DNA from: Microbacterium soli
Lineage (GTDB): Bacteria > Actinomycetota > Actinomycetes > Actinomycetales > Microbacteriaceae
Reading direction: 5' to 3'
Assembly (NCBI RefSeq): GCF_039539005.1
Contig: NZ_BAABCP010000001.1
Span: forward strand, 1,860,001-1,924,000
DNA length: 64,000 bases
The position numbers and the translations under genes are program-made. Of this stretch, positions 9,447 to 18,153 are shown one piece after another (the first letter of the stretch is position 1; the number at the start of each line of letters is the position of its first letter). The notes beneath the pieces are model-generated. The model ran no database searches. It had not been told where the DNA came from and worked only from the letters and a program-made list of their open reading frames with translations.

Positions 9447-11660
9447 ATGGCCGATATTCGCCGCTTCCACGCCGCAGGCACGGCCCTGATCGTCGTGCTC
9501 CGGGACGAGGGCCTGCCCGAGATCCTGCACTGGGGTGCGGACGTCGGAGAAGTCTCGGCGGAATCGCTCGCCGCTCTGGACGGCGCCCTCGCGCGTCAGA
9601 TCCCGCCCAGCGCGCTGGACGAGCCGTGGCCGCTCACGATCCTGCCGACGGAGAGGGACGGGTTCGCCGGTCGACCGGCGCTGAGCGGATCTCGTGGCGG
9701 TTCGCCGCTCCTGCCGGACTGGCGCGTCGTCCGCATCGACGCGGATGAGCGCGGATTCTCGATCCTCGCGGATGCCGAGGGGATGCGTCTGCACAGTGAA
9801 CTCCGCCTGGATGCTGCCGGAGTGCTGCATATCGATCACCGCATCGAGAACTGCGGGACGGAGGAGCTGCGCATCACCGCGCTCGATGCCACAGTGCCGC
9901 TGGACCCCCGTGCGGAGGAGCTGCTGGACTTCACCGGGCGCTGGGCGCGCGAGCGGTCTCCGCAACGGCGGCCACTCGGGATGGGGACGATGGTGCGCGA
10001 AACGCGGCGCGGCCGCACCGGTCACGATTCACCGATGCTCACGGTCGCAGGAACGACCGGCTTCACGAGCCGTTCGGGCGAGGTGTGGGGCGTGCACCTG
10101 GCATGGAGCGCGGATTCCGTGCATCGGACCGATCGGCTGCCGGAGGGGCGCGGTGTTCTCGGAGTCGGCGAGCTGCTGCGGCCGGATGAGATCGTCCTCG
10201 CTCGCGGGCAGGAATTCACCGCCCCGACCGCGTGGTTCGTGTGGAGCGATGGAGGTCTGGACGGCCTGTCCTCCCGGCTGCACCGCTCGCTGCGGGCGCG
10301 GCGCTCGCATCCCTCTGCAGCGCGGCCGGTGATGCTGAACACCTGGGAAGCGGTGTACTTCGACCATGACCTGACAACGCTGATCGCGCTGGCGGACGCC
10401 GCGGCCGACGTCGGCGTGGAGCGCTTCGTCCTCGACGACGGCTGGTTCCGCGGGCGGCGTTCCGACGACGCCGGCCTGGGCGACTGGAGCGTGGATCCCG
10501 CGGTGTGGCCGGATGGGCTGCATCCGATCATCGACCACGTGCGGTCGCGGGGAATGGGCTTCGGGCTGTGGGTGGAACCGGAGATGGTCAGCCCCGACTC
10601 CGAGCTGGCGCGGAGCCATCCCGAGTGGCTGCTGAGCGCGCCCGACCGCCCGCCTCGCGCCTGGCGGCATCAGCACGTGCTCGATGTCGCGCGGCCGGAG
10701 GTGGCGGAGCATCTGCTCGAGCGCTTGGACGCGATCCTCGAGGAGTACCCGATCGAGTTCCTGAAGTGGGATCACAATCGTGACCTGTTCGAGGCCGCGC
10801 ACGCCGGGCGGGCCGGGTCGGGCGTGCACACGCGTGCGGTGTATGCGTTGCTCGACGAATTGCGGCGGAGGCATCCTTCCGTCGAGATCGAGTCGTGCGC
10901 CTCGGGCGGTGCACGCGTGGATCTCGGCATCCTTCAGCGCGCAGATCGCATCTGGGCATCCGACACCAACGATCCCGTCGAGCGCGTCCGCATCCAGCGC
11001 TGGACCGAGCTGCTCGTGCCGCCCGAACTGATCGGCAGTCATATCGGCCCGTCCCGCGCGCATACGACGCATCGCGTGACGGATCTCCGCTTCCGCATGG
11101 CGACGACGCTCTTCGCCTCCGCGGGGATCGAGGCCGACATCACCCGGTTCTCCCCGGATGAGCGCAGCGAGCTGGCCGCCGGGATCGCGGAGTACAAGCG
11201 CCTTCGCGGGCTCATGCACAGCGGGAGCCTCGTTCACGACGAGTCGGACGGTGGTGAGCAGCTGCTGACCGGAGTGGTCTCTTCCGATCGTCGTCATGCG
11301 CTGTACCGTCTCGCGCGCACCGGCACGGGCGAATGGGCTGTGCCTCCGGCGCTGCGCCTGCCGGGCCTGGATCCCCGCCTGGTGTACCGCCTCCACGTCA
11401 TCGAGGCGCTGTCGGCCCAGCAGTACCTGGATGTTCGTCCCGTGCCATGGCTTGCGGAGGGCGTCACGCTGCCGGGAGCGCTCCTGGAGACGGTCGGCGT
11501 GCGGACCCCGCTTCTCGCCCCCGCGTCCGCGCTCGTGCTGGAACTCATCGCGTCCGATGGCGATCCGCCCGCGTTCAGGAGCGATGCCCCAGCACGAAGC
11601 GATCCCGCCCGGCATACGCACCGAGCACGGACTGCAGGGCCGTCACGACGAGAAGGGTGA
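9447..11660 (+). CDS. alpha-galactosidase, GH36 family
   Basis: Removes alpha-1,6-galactose side chains, which would debranch galactomanno-oligosaccharides before beta-mannosidase acts. The start at ATG 9447 has GGAGGG upstream; a GTG at 9399 lies inside the operator region. Seen: an N-terminal beta-sandwich domain, a TIM barrel (LNTWEAVYFDHDL), nucleophile Asp in LKWDHNRD, and acid/base Asp in SDTNDPVERVRIQ. No signal peptide, so intracellular. The last 28 or so residues after about 11575 (Arg/Ala/His-rich) look unlike the family and are read through the antisense strand of a degraded transporter, suggesting the original stop was lost when the junction formed. Confidence 0.9.
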   Translation: MADIRRFHAAGTALIVVLRDEGLPEILHWGADVGEVSAESLAALDGALARQIPPSALDEPWPLTILPTERDGFAGRPALSGSRGGSPLLPDWRVVRIDADERGFSILADAEGMRLHSELRLDAAGVLHIDHRIENCGTEELRITALDATVPLDPRAEELLDFTGRWARERSPQRRPLGMGTMVRETRRGRTGHDSPMLTVAGTTGFTSRSGEVWGVHLAWSADSVHRTDRLPEGRGVLGVGELLRPDEIVLARGQEFTAPTAWFVWSDGGLDGLSSRLHRSLRARRSHPSAARPVMLNTWEAVYFDHDLTTLIALADAAADVGVERFVLDDGWFRGRRSDDAGLGDWSVDPAVWPDGLHPIIDHVRSRGMGFGLWVEPEMVSPDSELARSHPEWLLSAPDRPPRAWRHQHVLDVARPEVAEHLLERLDAILEEYPIEFLKWDHNRDLFEAAHAGRAGSGVHTRAVYALLDELRRRHPSVEIESCASGGARVDLGILQRADRIWASDTNDPVERVRIQRWTELLVPPELIGSHIGPSRAHTTHRVTDLRFRMATTLFASAGIEADITRFSPDERSELAAGIAEYKRLRGLMHSGSLVHDESDGGEQLLTGVVSSDRRHALYRLARTGTGEWAVPPALRLPGLDPRLVYRLHVIEALSAQQYLDVRPVPWLAEGVTLPGALLETVGVRTPLLAPASALVLELIASDGDPPAFRSDAPARSDPARHTHRARTAGPSRREG

Positions 11661-11951
11661 CCAGCGGGCCGCTCCGGCTGCCGGACGCGGCGTGCAGCGC
11701 CCCGAACAGGGTGGGTCCGATCGCCGCGATCGCGTAGCCGACGGACGGCGACATCCCCGACGGCGTGGACTGCACGCCCATATACTCCGCGACCTGCCGG
11801 GCGACAGGGTCGCGCCATATGCCGAGGCGGTCGTCGAAGCGGGTGCCTCGGCCTGTCGGCCGCACATCTCGTGACGGTTCGCGCGCCACCAGAGCGCGTG
11901 TGCGAGAGGGGAGGGTGCCGCGCCGGTCAGCAGCAGGGAGAGCCGCCATCC
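11575..11951 (-). pseudogene. remnant of a CynX/NimT-type MFS transporter
   Basis: Three separated pieces of one transporter are readable on the minus strand. At about 11951-11883 is a helix-6-like piece (GWRLSLLLTGAAPSPLAHAL); in another frame at about 11829-11767 is a helix-7 start (LGIWRDPVARQVAEYMGVQ); fused directly to it is the C-terminus from about 11761 (SGMSPSVGYAIAAIGPTLFG) through the last helix to the stop at 11575. The N-terminal half is missing, one frameshift separates pieces one and two, and a deletion of about three helices separates pieces two and three. Its 3' end overlaps the alpha-galactosidase tail by 86 bases. It may have been the carrier of the neighbouring lig cluster. 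Confidence 0.6.
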
Positions 11952-12028
11952 GGCGCCGGGATCCGTGCAGGGCTCCCCGGCAGGGATCTGGTGACCGCAG
12001 TCGAACTCGTCCGGCAGGGGGATCCCGG

Positions 12029-12925
12029 CTACTCCGCCGGCCGGACGGCGCTGAGCACGAGCTGGCGGAACCAGCGCTGAGCCGGGGACAGGCTGGCCTC
12101 GCGGCGCGTGTACAGCGACACCGGCGTGCTCTGGCCCGGCCACGGGAGCTCGGCGATCCGCAGGCCCCGGAACCATCCGCTGAACACCTCCGCGACGTGT
12201 CGCGGCAGCAGCACGACCAGGTCCGTCGCCTGGACCACGGCCGGCACGGTGGCGTACTCCTCGACGGTCAGCGCCACCTGCGGCATCAGGCCGTGCTCGG
12301 TGAGAGCCTGCAGGGGGAACACGTGCCCGCCGCGAGCGGAGACGCGCACGATGCGGCGACCGGCGAACATGTCGGGTTCCCCATCGCGGAGCGGATGCGC
12401 CTGGGAGGACAGCGCGACGTACTCGACCGCGCGCACATGCGTGCGCCACAGTCGCGGACTGCCGATCATCGAGACGCTCATGGCCAGGTCGATGGCGCCG
12501 CGGATCAGCCCCTCCTCGACCTGGTCGGCATCCAGCCGCTCCACCTGCAGATGCGGGCCGGCGGCCTCGTGCGCGAGAGCCTTCATGATCGAGGGGAGGA
12601 AGGTCTGCTCGCCGATGGAGGTCAGACCCAGCGCGAGCTCGCCGTGGAAACCCGCCGGCTCGAAGGCATCCGGGTCGCTCACGGTCTCATCGATCTGCGC
12701 GAGCGCCTCGTGCAGCGGCGCGAACAGGGCGGTCGCCTTCGCGGTGGGAACCATGTCGTGGCCCTCACGACGGAACAGCTCGTCGCCGAACTTCGCCCGC
12801 AGCCGCTTGAGGGTGTAGCTCACCGTCGGCTGGGTGACGTGCAGTCGTGCCGCTGCCGCGGTCACGCTGCGCAGTTCGTAGAGCACGACGAACGTCCGCA
12901 GCTGGTTGAGATCCGCAAGGGCCAC
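12029..12925 (-). CDS. LysR-type transcriptional regulator of the lig cluster
   Basis: 298 residues, GTG start. The N-terminal winged helix is clear (FVVLYELRSVTAAAARLHVT, then QPTVSYTLKRL), followed by a periplasmic-binding-fold effector domain and an FYRLPRH-type segment near residue 230. It is transcribed away from the ligJ operon across a 106-bp gap containing a repeated TATCTAT motif, the usual arrangement for a LysR activator of an aromatic catabolic operon. The inducer is inferred to be a pathway intermediate such as gallate, 4-oxalomesaconate or 2-pyrone-4,6-dicarboxylate. Confidence 0.85.
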   Translation of the reverse strand: MALADLNQLRTFVVLYELRSVTAAAARLHVTQPTVSYTLKRLRAKFGDELFRREGHDMVPTAKATALFAPLHEALAQIDETVSDPDAFEPAGFHGELALGLTSIGEQTFLPSIMKALAHEAAGPHLQVERLDADQVEEGLIRGAIDLAMSVSMIGSPRLWRTHVRAVEYVALSSQAHPLRDGEPDMFAGRRIVRVSARGGHVFPLQALTEHGLMPQVALTVEEYATVPAVVQATDLVVLLPRHVAEVFSGWFRGLRIAELPWPGQSTPVSLYTRREASLSPAQRWFRQLVLSAVRPAE

Positions 12926-12936
12926 GTATCGAGATT

Positions 12937-12993
12937 ATCTATAGAAGAGCGATTTCGTATCTATTGGACGGTGCTTCCGGTCCGACCTAGAGT
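12937..12993 (+). promoter_or_regulatory. divergent LysR/ligJ control region
   Basis: TATCTAT occurs at 12937-12943 and again at 12959-12965, 22 bp apart (two helical turns). The first copy is part of the palindrome TCTATAGA (12938-12945). A promoter facing ligJ is suggested by TTGGAC (12964-12969), an 18-bp spacer and TAGAGT (12988-12993). The second repeat abuts the -35, which is where a LysR activation site would sit. Confidence 0.45.
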
Positions 12994-13031
12994 CAGGGAT
13001 GACAGCCCCCGCGTGACAAGGACGACACACG

Positions 13032-14063
13032 TTGATCATCGACATCCATGGCCACTACACGACAGCCCCCGCATCGCTCGGCGCCTGGCGCGACCTGCAG
13101 ATCGCGTTCACGAGGGGCGACGGCGACGCGCCGGACCCGGCCGCCCTGCGCATCAGCGACGACGACATCCGCGAGAGCATCGAGGCCAACCAGCTGCGCC
13201 TCATGAACGAGCGGGGCAGCGACATCACCGTCTTCAGCCCGCGCGCCTCGTTCATGGCCCACCACATCGGGGACCTCGCCGTCAGCGAGACCTGGGCCCG
13301 CATCTGCAACGATCTCGTGGCGCGCGTGAGCGGACTGTTCCCGGACCGCTTCATGATGGGGGCGATGCTCCCGCAGTCCCCCGCCGCCGACCCCGCCACC
13401 AGTGTGCCGGAACTGGTTCGCGCCGTCGAGGAGCTCGGCGCCGTGGCGGTGAACATCAACCCCGATCCATCGGGTGGGACCTGGTCCGCGCCCGCGCTGA
13501 CTGATCGCGCCTGGTACCCGATCTACGAGAAGCTCGTCGAATATCAGCTGCCCGCGATGGTGCACGTGAGCACCACCTGCCGGCCGGATGTCTTCCACAC
13601 CACCGGCGACCACTACCTCGGCGCCGACACGACCGCCGTCATGCAGCTGATCAAGGGCGACCTGTTCCGCGACTTCCCGGACCTGAAGCTCGTCATCCCG
13701 CACGGCGGCGGAGCGGTGCCCTACCACTGGGGGCGATTCCGCGGGCTGGCGATGGCGCTGGGCCGTCCGGAGCTCGAGGAGCACCTGCTGAACAACGTCT
13801 ACTTCGACACCTGCGTGTACCATCAGCCGGGCATCGATCTGCTCACCGAGGTGATCCCCGCCGGCAACATCCTCTTCGCCAGCGAGATGATCGGCGCCGT
13901 CCGCGACGTCGATCCTCGCAGCGGGCACTACTTCGACGACACCAAGCGCTACGTCGACGCCACACCGAACCTCGACGATGCCCGGCGACGGGCCGTGTTC
14001 GAGGGCAACGCGCGCCGCGTCTACCCGCGGCTGGATCGCGCGCTCGCTGCGCGCGGACTCTGA
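13032..14063 (+). CDS. ligJ: 4-oxalomesaconate hydratase (LigJ-type amidohydrolase)
   Basis: Hydrates 4-oxalomesaconate to 4-carboxy-4-hydroxy-2-oxoadipate in the protocatechuate 4,5-cleavage and gallate pathways. The N-terminus MIIDIHGHYTTAP and blocks such as FSPRASFMAHHIGD and NPDPSGG..W.APALTDR match LigJ closely. Metal ligands of the amidohydrolase barrel are visible (HGH near residue 6, His in AMVHVSTTC and VIPHGGGAVPYHWGR). 343 residues, full length. The start is a TTG at 13032 with AAGGA about 9 bases before; no better codon exists for this conserved N-terminus. First gene of a five-gene operon. Confidence 0.88.
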   Translation: MIIDIHGHYTTAPASLGAWRDLQIAFTRGDGDAPDPAALRISDDDIRESIEANQLRLMNERGSDITVFSPRASFMAHHIGDLAVSETWARICNDLVARVSGLFPDRFMMGAMLPQSPAADPATSVPELVRAVEELGAVAVNINPDPSGGTWSAPALTDRAWYPIYEKLVEYQLPAMVHVSTTCRPDVFHTTGDHYLGADTTAVMQLIKGDLFRDFPDLKLVIPHGGGAVPYHWGRFRGLAMALGRPELEEHLLNNVYFDTCVYHQPGIDLLTEVIPAGNILFASEMIGAVRDVDPRSGHYFDDTKRYVDATPNLDDARRRAVFEGNARRVYPRLDRALAARGL

Positions 14064-14075
14064 AAGGCCCGCCTC

Positions 14076-14768
14076 ATGCGTCTGAACAACCTCGGCATCG
14101 TCCGCACCAGCATCCCGCGCCCCGACCCCGACGACGTGGCCCGGCTGTCCCGCTTCGGGGTCGCCACCGTTCACGAGGCGATGGGCCGGGTCGGTCTCCT
14201 GCGCCCCTACATCCGTCCGGCGTACCACGGTGCACGGCTGTGCGGGCCCGCCGTCACGGTCCTGCTCCAGCCCGGTGACAACTGGATGATGCACGTCGCC
14301 GCGGAGCAGGTGCAGGACGGCGACGTCGTCGTCGCCGGCTGCACGACCGAGAGCGAGGACGGCTTCTTCGGCGAGCTGCTGGCGACCTCCCTCGTCTCAC
14401 GCGGCTGCCGGGGCCTGGTGATCGACGGAGGCGTGCGCGACGTCGCGGATCTGGAGAAGATGGACTTCCCGGTCTTCTCCCGGGCCATCAACGCCAAGGG
14501 CACCGTGAAGGCCACGCTCGGCTCCGTGAACATCCCCGTCGTCGTCGCCAACGCGCTCGTCAACCCGGGCGACGTCGTCGTCGCCGACGTGGACGGCGTC
14601 GTCGTCGTCCCGCGCGAGCTCGTGGGTGCGGTGGCGGATGCCGCGCAGAAGCGCGAGGACAATGAGGAGTCCAAGCGGGAGAAGTTCCGCAGCGGTGTGC
14701 TGGGCCTGGACCTGTACGGAATGCGCGAGCCGCTCGCAGCCGCCGGCCTGGAGTACGTGGAGGACTGA
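14076..14768 (+). CDS. ligK: 4-carboxy-4-hydroxy-2-oxoadipate aldolase (LigK-type)
   Basis: Class II aldolase that cleaves 4-carboxy-4-hydroxy-2-oxoadipate to pyruvate and oxaloacetate and often also decarboxylates oxaloacetate. 230 residues of the RraA/HMG-aldolase fold, with the expected metal/substrate site G..GELL and [13 protein letters not shown], plus the [18 protein letters not shown]-terminal block. GAAAGG precedes ATG 14076, 12 bases after ligJ. Being immediately downstream of ligJ supports LigK over a generic RraA-like protein. Confidence 0.87.
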   Translation: MRLNNLGIVRTSIPRPDPDDVARLSRFGVATVHEAMGRVGLLRPYIRPAYHGARLCGPAVTVLLQPGDNWMMHVAAEQVQDGDVVVAGCTTESEDGFFGELLATSLVSRGCRGLVIDGGVRDVADLEKMDFPVFSRAINAKGTVKATLGSVNIPVVVANALVNPGDVVVADVDGVVVVPRELVGAVADAAQKREDNEESKREKFRSGVLGLDLYGMREPLAAAGLEYVED

Positions 14769-14771
14769 CGC

Positions 14772-15713
14772 ATGCCGGACACTGCATCCGCGCACGGCGG
14801 CACCAGCGGCGGATTCACCAAGACCGAGGGCTGGCTGGACTGGTACGACGGGCCGACCTCCCCGACATTCCGGCTGCCCGAGGGCGCCGTCGACGCGCAC
14901 TGCCACGTCTTCGGCCCCGGCGAGCGGTTCCCCTACGCGCCCGAGCGGAAGTACACCCCGTGCGACGCGTCCGCCGAGCAGCTTTTCGCGCTGCGGGACC
15001 ACCTCGGCTTCACGCGCAACGTCATCGTGCAGGCCACCTGCCACGGCGCCGACAATCGCGCGCTCGTCGACGCGCTGCAGCGCAGCGAGGGTCGTGCCCG
15101 CGGCGTGGCCACGGTGCGGCGCGATGTCACCGATCACGAGCTCGCCGACCTGCACGCGGCCGGTGTGCGGGGCGTGCGCTTCAACTTCGTCAAGCGCCTC
15201 GTCGATCGGGTGCCCATCGATTCGCTCGAGGAGATCGTCGCGAAGATCGCCCCCCTCGGGTGGCATGTCGTCATCTACTTCGAGGCCGCGGACCTCCCCG
15301 AGCTCTACGACTTCTTCTCCGGCATCCCCACCGACATCGTCGTCGACCACATGGGCAGACCCGACGTCACCAAGGACCCGGACGGCCCGGAGTTCGGGCT
15401 CTTCCTGCGCTTCATGCGCGAGAATCCCCGCGTGTGGACCAAGGTCACGTGTCCCGAGCGGCTGAGCGTCACCGGGCCGCGCGCCCTGGACGGCGAGCAG
15501 CAGGCGTACGTCGACGTCGTGCCGTTCGCCCGTCGTGTGGTCGAGGAGTTCCCCGACCGCGTGCTGTGGGGGACCGACTGGCCCCACCCCAACCTCACCG
15601 ACCACATGCCCGACGACGGGCTGATGGTCGACTACATCCCCCGGATCGCGACGACGCCCGAGCTGCAGCGGAAGATGCTCGTCGACAACCCGTCTCGCCT
15701 GTACTGGGCGTGA
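14772..15713 (+). CDS. ligI: 2-pyrone-4,6-dicarboxylate hydrolase (LigI-type)
   Basis: Hydrolyses 2-pyrone-4,6-dicarboxylate to 4-oxalomesaconate/4-carboxy-2-hydroxymuconate. 313 residues of the amidohydrolase superfamily. LigI signatures are strong: VDAHCHVFGPGERFPYAPER, KYTPCDAS, NVIVQATCHGADNRALVDA and VVDHMGRPDV, with active-site Asp in LWGTDWPHPN. It starts 3 bases after ligK, so coupled translation is likely. The residues after the HxH pair follow the metal-independent LigI pattern rather than that of metallo-dihydroorotases. Confidence 0.9.
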   Translation: MPDTASAHGGTSGGFTKTEGWLDWYDGPTSPTFRLPEGAVDAHCHVFGPGERFPYAPERKYTPCDASAEQLFALRDHLGFTRNVIVQATCHGADNRALVDALQRSEGRARGVATVRRDVTDHELADLHAAGVRGVRFNFVKRLVDRVPIDSLEEIVAKIAPLGWHVVIYFEAADLPELYDFFSGIPTDIVVDHMGRPDVTKDPDGPEFGLFLRFMRENPRVWTKVTCPERLSVTGPRALDGEQQAYVDVVPFARRVVEEFPDRVLWGTDWPHPNLTDHMPDDGLMVDYIPRIATTPELQRKMLVDNPSRLYWA

Positions 15714-15739
15714 TCCGGACTCTCCGAAGGAGCATGATC

Positions 15740-15934
15740 ATGGCGCTCGACAAGCCATACCAGTTCGCGATGTCGCTCATGAAGCCCGAGAACCGCGAAC
15801 GCTTCCTCGACGACCAGGCCGGTTACCTCGACGACTGGGACCTGAACCCCGTCCAGCGCCGGGCCGTGCTCGACATGGACCTGAACACCATGATCGCCGA
15901 GGTCGACGCGGAGACCTTCGAGGACGCCGCATGA
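15740..15934 (+). CDS. LigA-type alpha subunit of an extradiol dioxygenase (lone)
   Basis: 64 residues. YQFAMSLMKPENRERFLDD followed by a Tyr-Leu-Asp-Asp-Trp core and an ILxxDxxxMI-like helix (VLDMDLNTMIAEV) match the helical LigA/alpha-domain family (PF07746), here shorter than the roughly 130-residue LigA of Sphingobium and lacking the C-terminal half. AAGGAG at 15727-15732 fits ATG 15740 (7-base spacing) and not ATG 15734 (1-base spacing), which decides the start. It overlaps the next gene by ATGA. No LigB catalytic partner is encoded in the window. Confidence 0.72.
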   Translation: MALDKPYQFAMSLMKPENRERFLDDQAGYLDDWDLNPVQRRAVLDMDLNTMIAEVDAETFEDAA

Positions 15935-16632
15935 AGGCGATCTCGTCCATGGCCACGCGCCACGCGCTCACTGACCTGTTCGCCGCGGCGGCGCAGGCGG
16001 GTCTGCCTCGCGTTCGACTCGAGTCGGTCGGGGGAGTGGATGCCGCCTCCCGCGTGGCGGACGGCGAGCTGTTCGACCTCGTCCTCCTCGCCGCCGGCGC
16101 ACTGGGAAGACTGGCGGATGCCGGCCACGTGGACGCCGCGACCGTCAGACCGCTCATGCTGTCGCAGACGGCCGCCGCCGTACCGGACCCCTCCGTCGTG
16201 TCGGCACCGCTACAGGAAGGGATCGCGTTCGCGGATGCCGCGCAGCTGCGGGACGCCCTGCGATCGGCCCGTCGGATCGGATACTCGACCGGCCCCAGTG
16301 GCACCGCACTGCTGCGCATGATCGAGGAATGGGGTCTCGCCGACGAGCTCGACGGCGGGCTCGTGCAGGCGCGATCCGGCATCCCCGTGGCGGCGTCCCT
16401 CTCCTCGGGCGATGTCGACCTCGGCTTCCAGCAGCTGAGCGAACTGGTCGGTCAGCCCGGCATCCGCATCCTCGGGCGCCTCCCGGACGACTGCGCGATC
16501 GACACCGTCTTCGCGGGGGCTGTGGCCACGGCATCCGCCGACTCGGCGGGAGCCGCCGAGGTGCTGGCGTTCCTCGCCTCCGATGCCACCGTGGCGATCA
16601 GACGCCGGCACGCGTTCGGCGTCCCGGCCTGA
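15931..16632 (+). CDS. ModA-like type-2 periplasmic-binding-fold protein without signal peptide
   Basis: 233 residues resembling the molybdate-binding/extracellular-solute-binding fold (substrate-binding domain 11 type): an opening alpha/beta stretch with LFAAAAQAG, FDLVLLAAGALGRL, then IGYSTGPSGTALLRMIEEWG and GDVDLGFQQLSEL. There is no signal peptide or lipobox, so it should be cytoplasmic. It overlaps the LigA-like gene by 4 bases and ends the operon 16 bases before a convergent exporter gene. Its role in the ring-cleavage pathway is unknown; an isomerase, sensor or small-molecule-binding function is possible. Confidence 0.65.
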   Translation: MKAISSMATRHALTDLFAAAAQAGLPRVRLESVGGVDAASRVADGELFDLVLLAAGALGRLADAGHVDAATVRPLMLSQTAAAVPDPSVVSAPLQEGIAFADAAQLRDALRSARRIGYSTGPSGTALLRMIEEWGLADELDGGLVQARSGIPVAASLSSGDVDLGFQQLSELVGQPGIRILGRLPDDCAIDTVFAGAVATASADSAGAAEVLAFLASDATVAIRRRHAFGVPA

Positions 16633-16648
16633 CGGACCGGACCCCGGT

Positions 16649-18037
16649 TCACCCGGGCGTGCCGGGGGCGGTGGCCCCCGTGCTCGCCGTCGCCGGAGCC
16701 CGGCGGATGCCGATCCACGACACCACGCCGCCCGCGGCGAACAGCGCGGCGGTGACCCAGGCCGCACTGTGGAAGCCGTCCAGGTCGAGGGTCCCGCCGA
16801 CGATCGTCGACAGCAGCGCCACCACCAGCAGGCCCGCCACGCGGGAGACCGCGTTGTTCACCGCCGAGGCGATGCCGCTGCGGCGCTCGTCGATGGCTCC
16901 GAGGATGGTCGAGGTCAGCGGTGCGACGGTCAGCGCCAGCCCCAGGCCGAGCACGAGCATGCTCGGCAGCACCTGCCACCAGTAGTCGAACTCCGTCGCG
17001 ACGGTGAGCAGCAGCGCGGCGCCCGCCGCCATCAGCAGCGGCCCGATCGTCATGAACAGGCGCGGGCCCAGGCGCCCCGCCCAGGCCCCTGCGCGGGAGC
17101 TGAGCAGGATCATGAGGATCGTGATGGGCAGGCTCGCCAGGCCCGCCGCCGTCGCGCTCAGCCCCGGTCCCTGCTGCAGGTAGACGCCGATCACGAAGCC
17201 GTTGAGCGACAGTGCGGCGTACACGAACAGCGTGGAGAGGTTGCCCCATGCGAAGTTGCGCACGCCGAACAGCGACAGCGGCAGCAACGCGGCATCCGAT
17301 CTCTGCCGGAACAGGAAGAGCATCATCAGCACGATTCCCGCGACGCCCGGCCCCCAGATCACCGGTGACGTCCAGCCCATCCGCCCCTGCTCGATGAGCG
17401 AGAACACCAGACCGCCCAGCCCCAGCGCGCACAGCACGCCGCTGGTCCAGTCCACGCGGATCGAGCGCTCGTGACCGGGAAGAGCGAGCCTGCGCAGCAG
17501 GATCAGGTTCACCGCGATGGGCAGCACGTTGATGAGGAAGACGAACCGCCAGGACAGCAGGTCCACGAACAGGCCGCCCATGAGCGGCCCGATCATCTGC
17601 GCGGCGGTGGTCACTGCCGTCCACACCCCGATCGCGCGGGCCTGCACCTCGCCGCGCATGACCGAGGTGATCAGCGCCAGCGAGCTCGGCACCAGCAGGG
17701 CGCCCGCCGCGCCCTGCGCCGCTCTGGCGATGATCAGCACGAGCGGATCCGGGGCGAGGGCCACCGCGACCGATGCCGCACCGAACGCGATCAGGCCGAC
17801 CCGCATGACCGTGACGCGGCCGTACGCGTCGGAGACCGAGCCCGCGAGCAGGATGAGCGCGCTCAGGGTGATGAGGTAGGCGTCGACGACCCACTGCTGT
17901 GTGGCGATGCCGCCGCCGAGCTCGCGACTGATCGCCGGGAGGGCGACGGTGACGACCGTGCCGTCCAGGAACGTCACGAACGACGCGAGGATGGCGACCG
18001 CGACGACCAGTCGCTGCAGCGGGGTGAACGAGGTCAC
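16649..18037 (-). CDS. MFS drug/metabolite exporter, DHA2 (EmrB/QacA) family
   Basis: 462 residues, GTG start, about 14 membrane helices. Motif A-like LAGSVSDAYGRV between helices 2 and 3, motif C-like GPLMGGLFVDLLSWRFVF around helix 5, and the membrane-embedded Asp in helix 1 (FVTFLDGTVV) fix the DHA2 assignment. Likely proton antiporter for toxic organic compounds. It points at the lig operon (16-bp gap) and is divergent from the copper-binding-like gene at 18154, so its substrate cannot be inferred from context. Confidence 0.87.
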   Translation of the reverse strand: MTSFTPLQRLVVAVAILASFVTFLDGTVVTVALPAISRELGGGIATQQWVVDAYLITLSALILLAGSVSDAYGRVTVMRVGLIAFGAASVAVALAPDPLVLIIARAAQGAAGALLVPSSLALITSVMRGEVQARAIGVWTAVTTAAQMIGPLMGGLFVDLLSWRFVFLINVLPIAVNLILLRRLALPGHERSIRVDWTSGVLCALGLGGLVFSLIEQGRMGWTSPVIWGPGVAGIVLMMLFLFRQRSDAALLPLSLFGVRNFAWGNLSTLFVYAALSLNGFVIGVYLQQGPGLSATAAGLASLPITILMILLSSRAGAWAGRLGPRLFMTIGPLLMAAGAALLLTVATEFDYWWQVLPSMLVLGLGLALTVAPLTSTILGAIDERRSGIASAVNNAVSRVAGLLVVALLSTIVGGTLDLDGFHSAAWVTAALFAAGGVVSWIGIRRAPATASTGATAPGTPG

Positions 18038-18153
18038 AGGCAGACACTACCTCCTCCCATCGACGCGCGGGCCGTCCGAGCGTACGCTGACCTCAGGCGG
18101 GTCGACCTGCCCGCTTGCAGCCGGCGCGAGCCGATGACGAGGAGCGGTGTGCG

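Noticed and set aside
11643..12449. A 268-codon minus-strand frame spanning the MFS remnant and the lysR gene.
   Set aside because: Most of it is an out-of-frame reading of lysR; only its last third carries transporter-like sequence, which is reported as part of the pseudogene.
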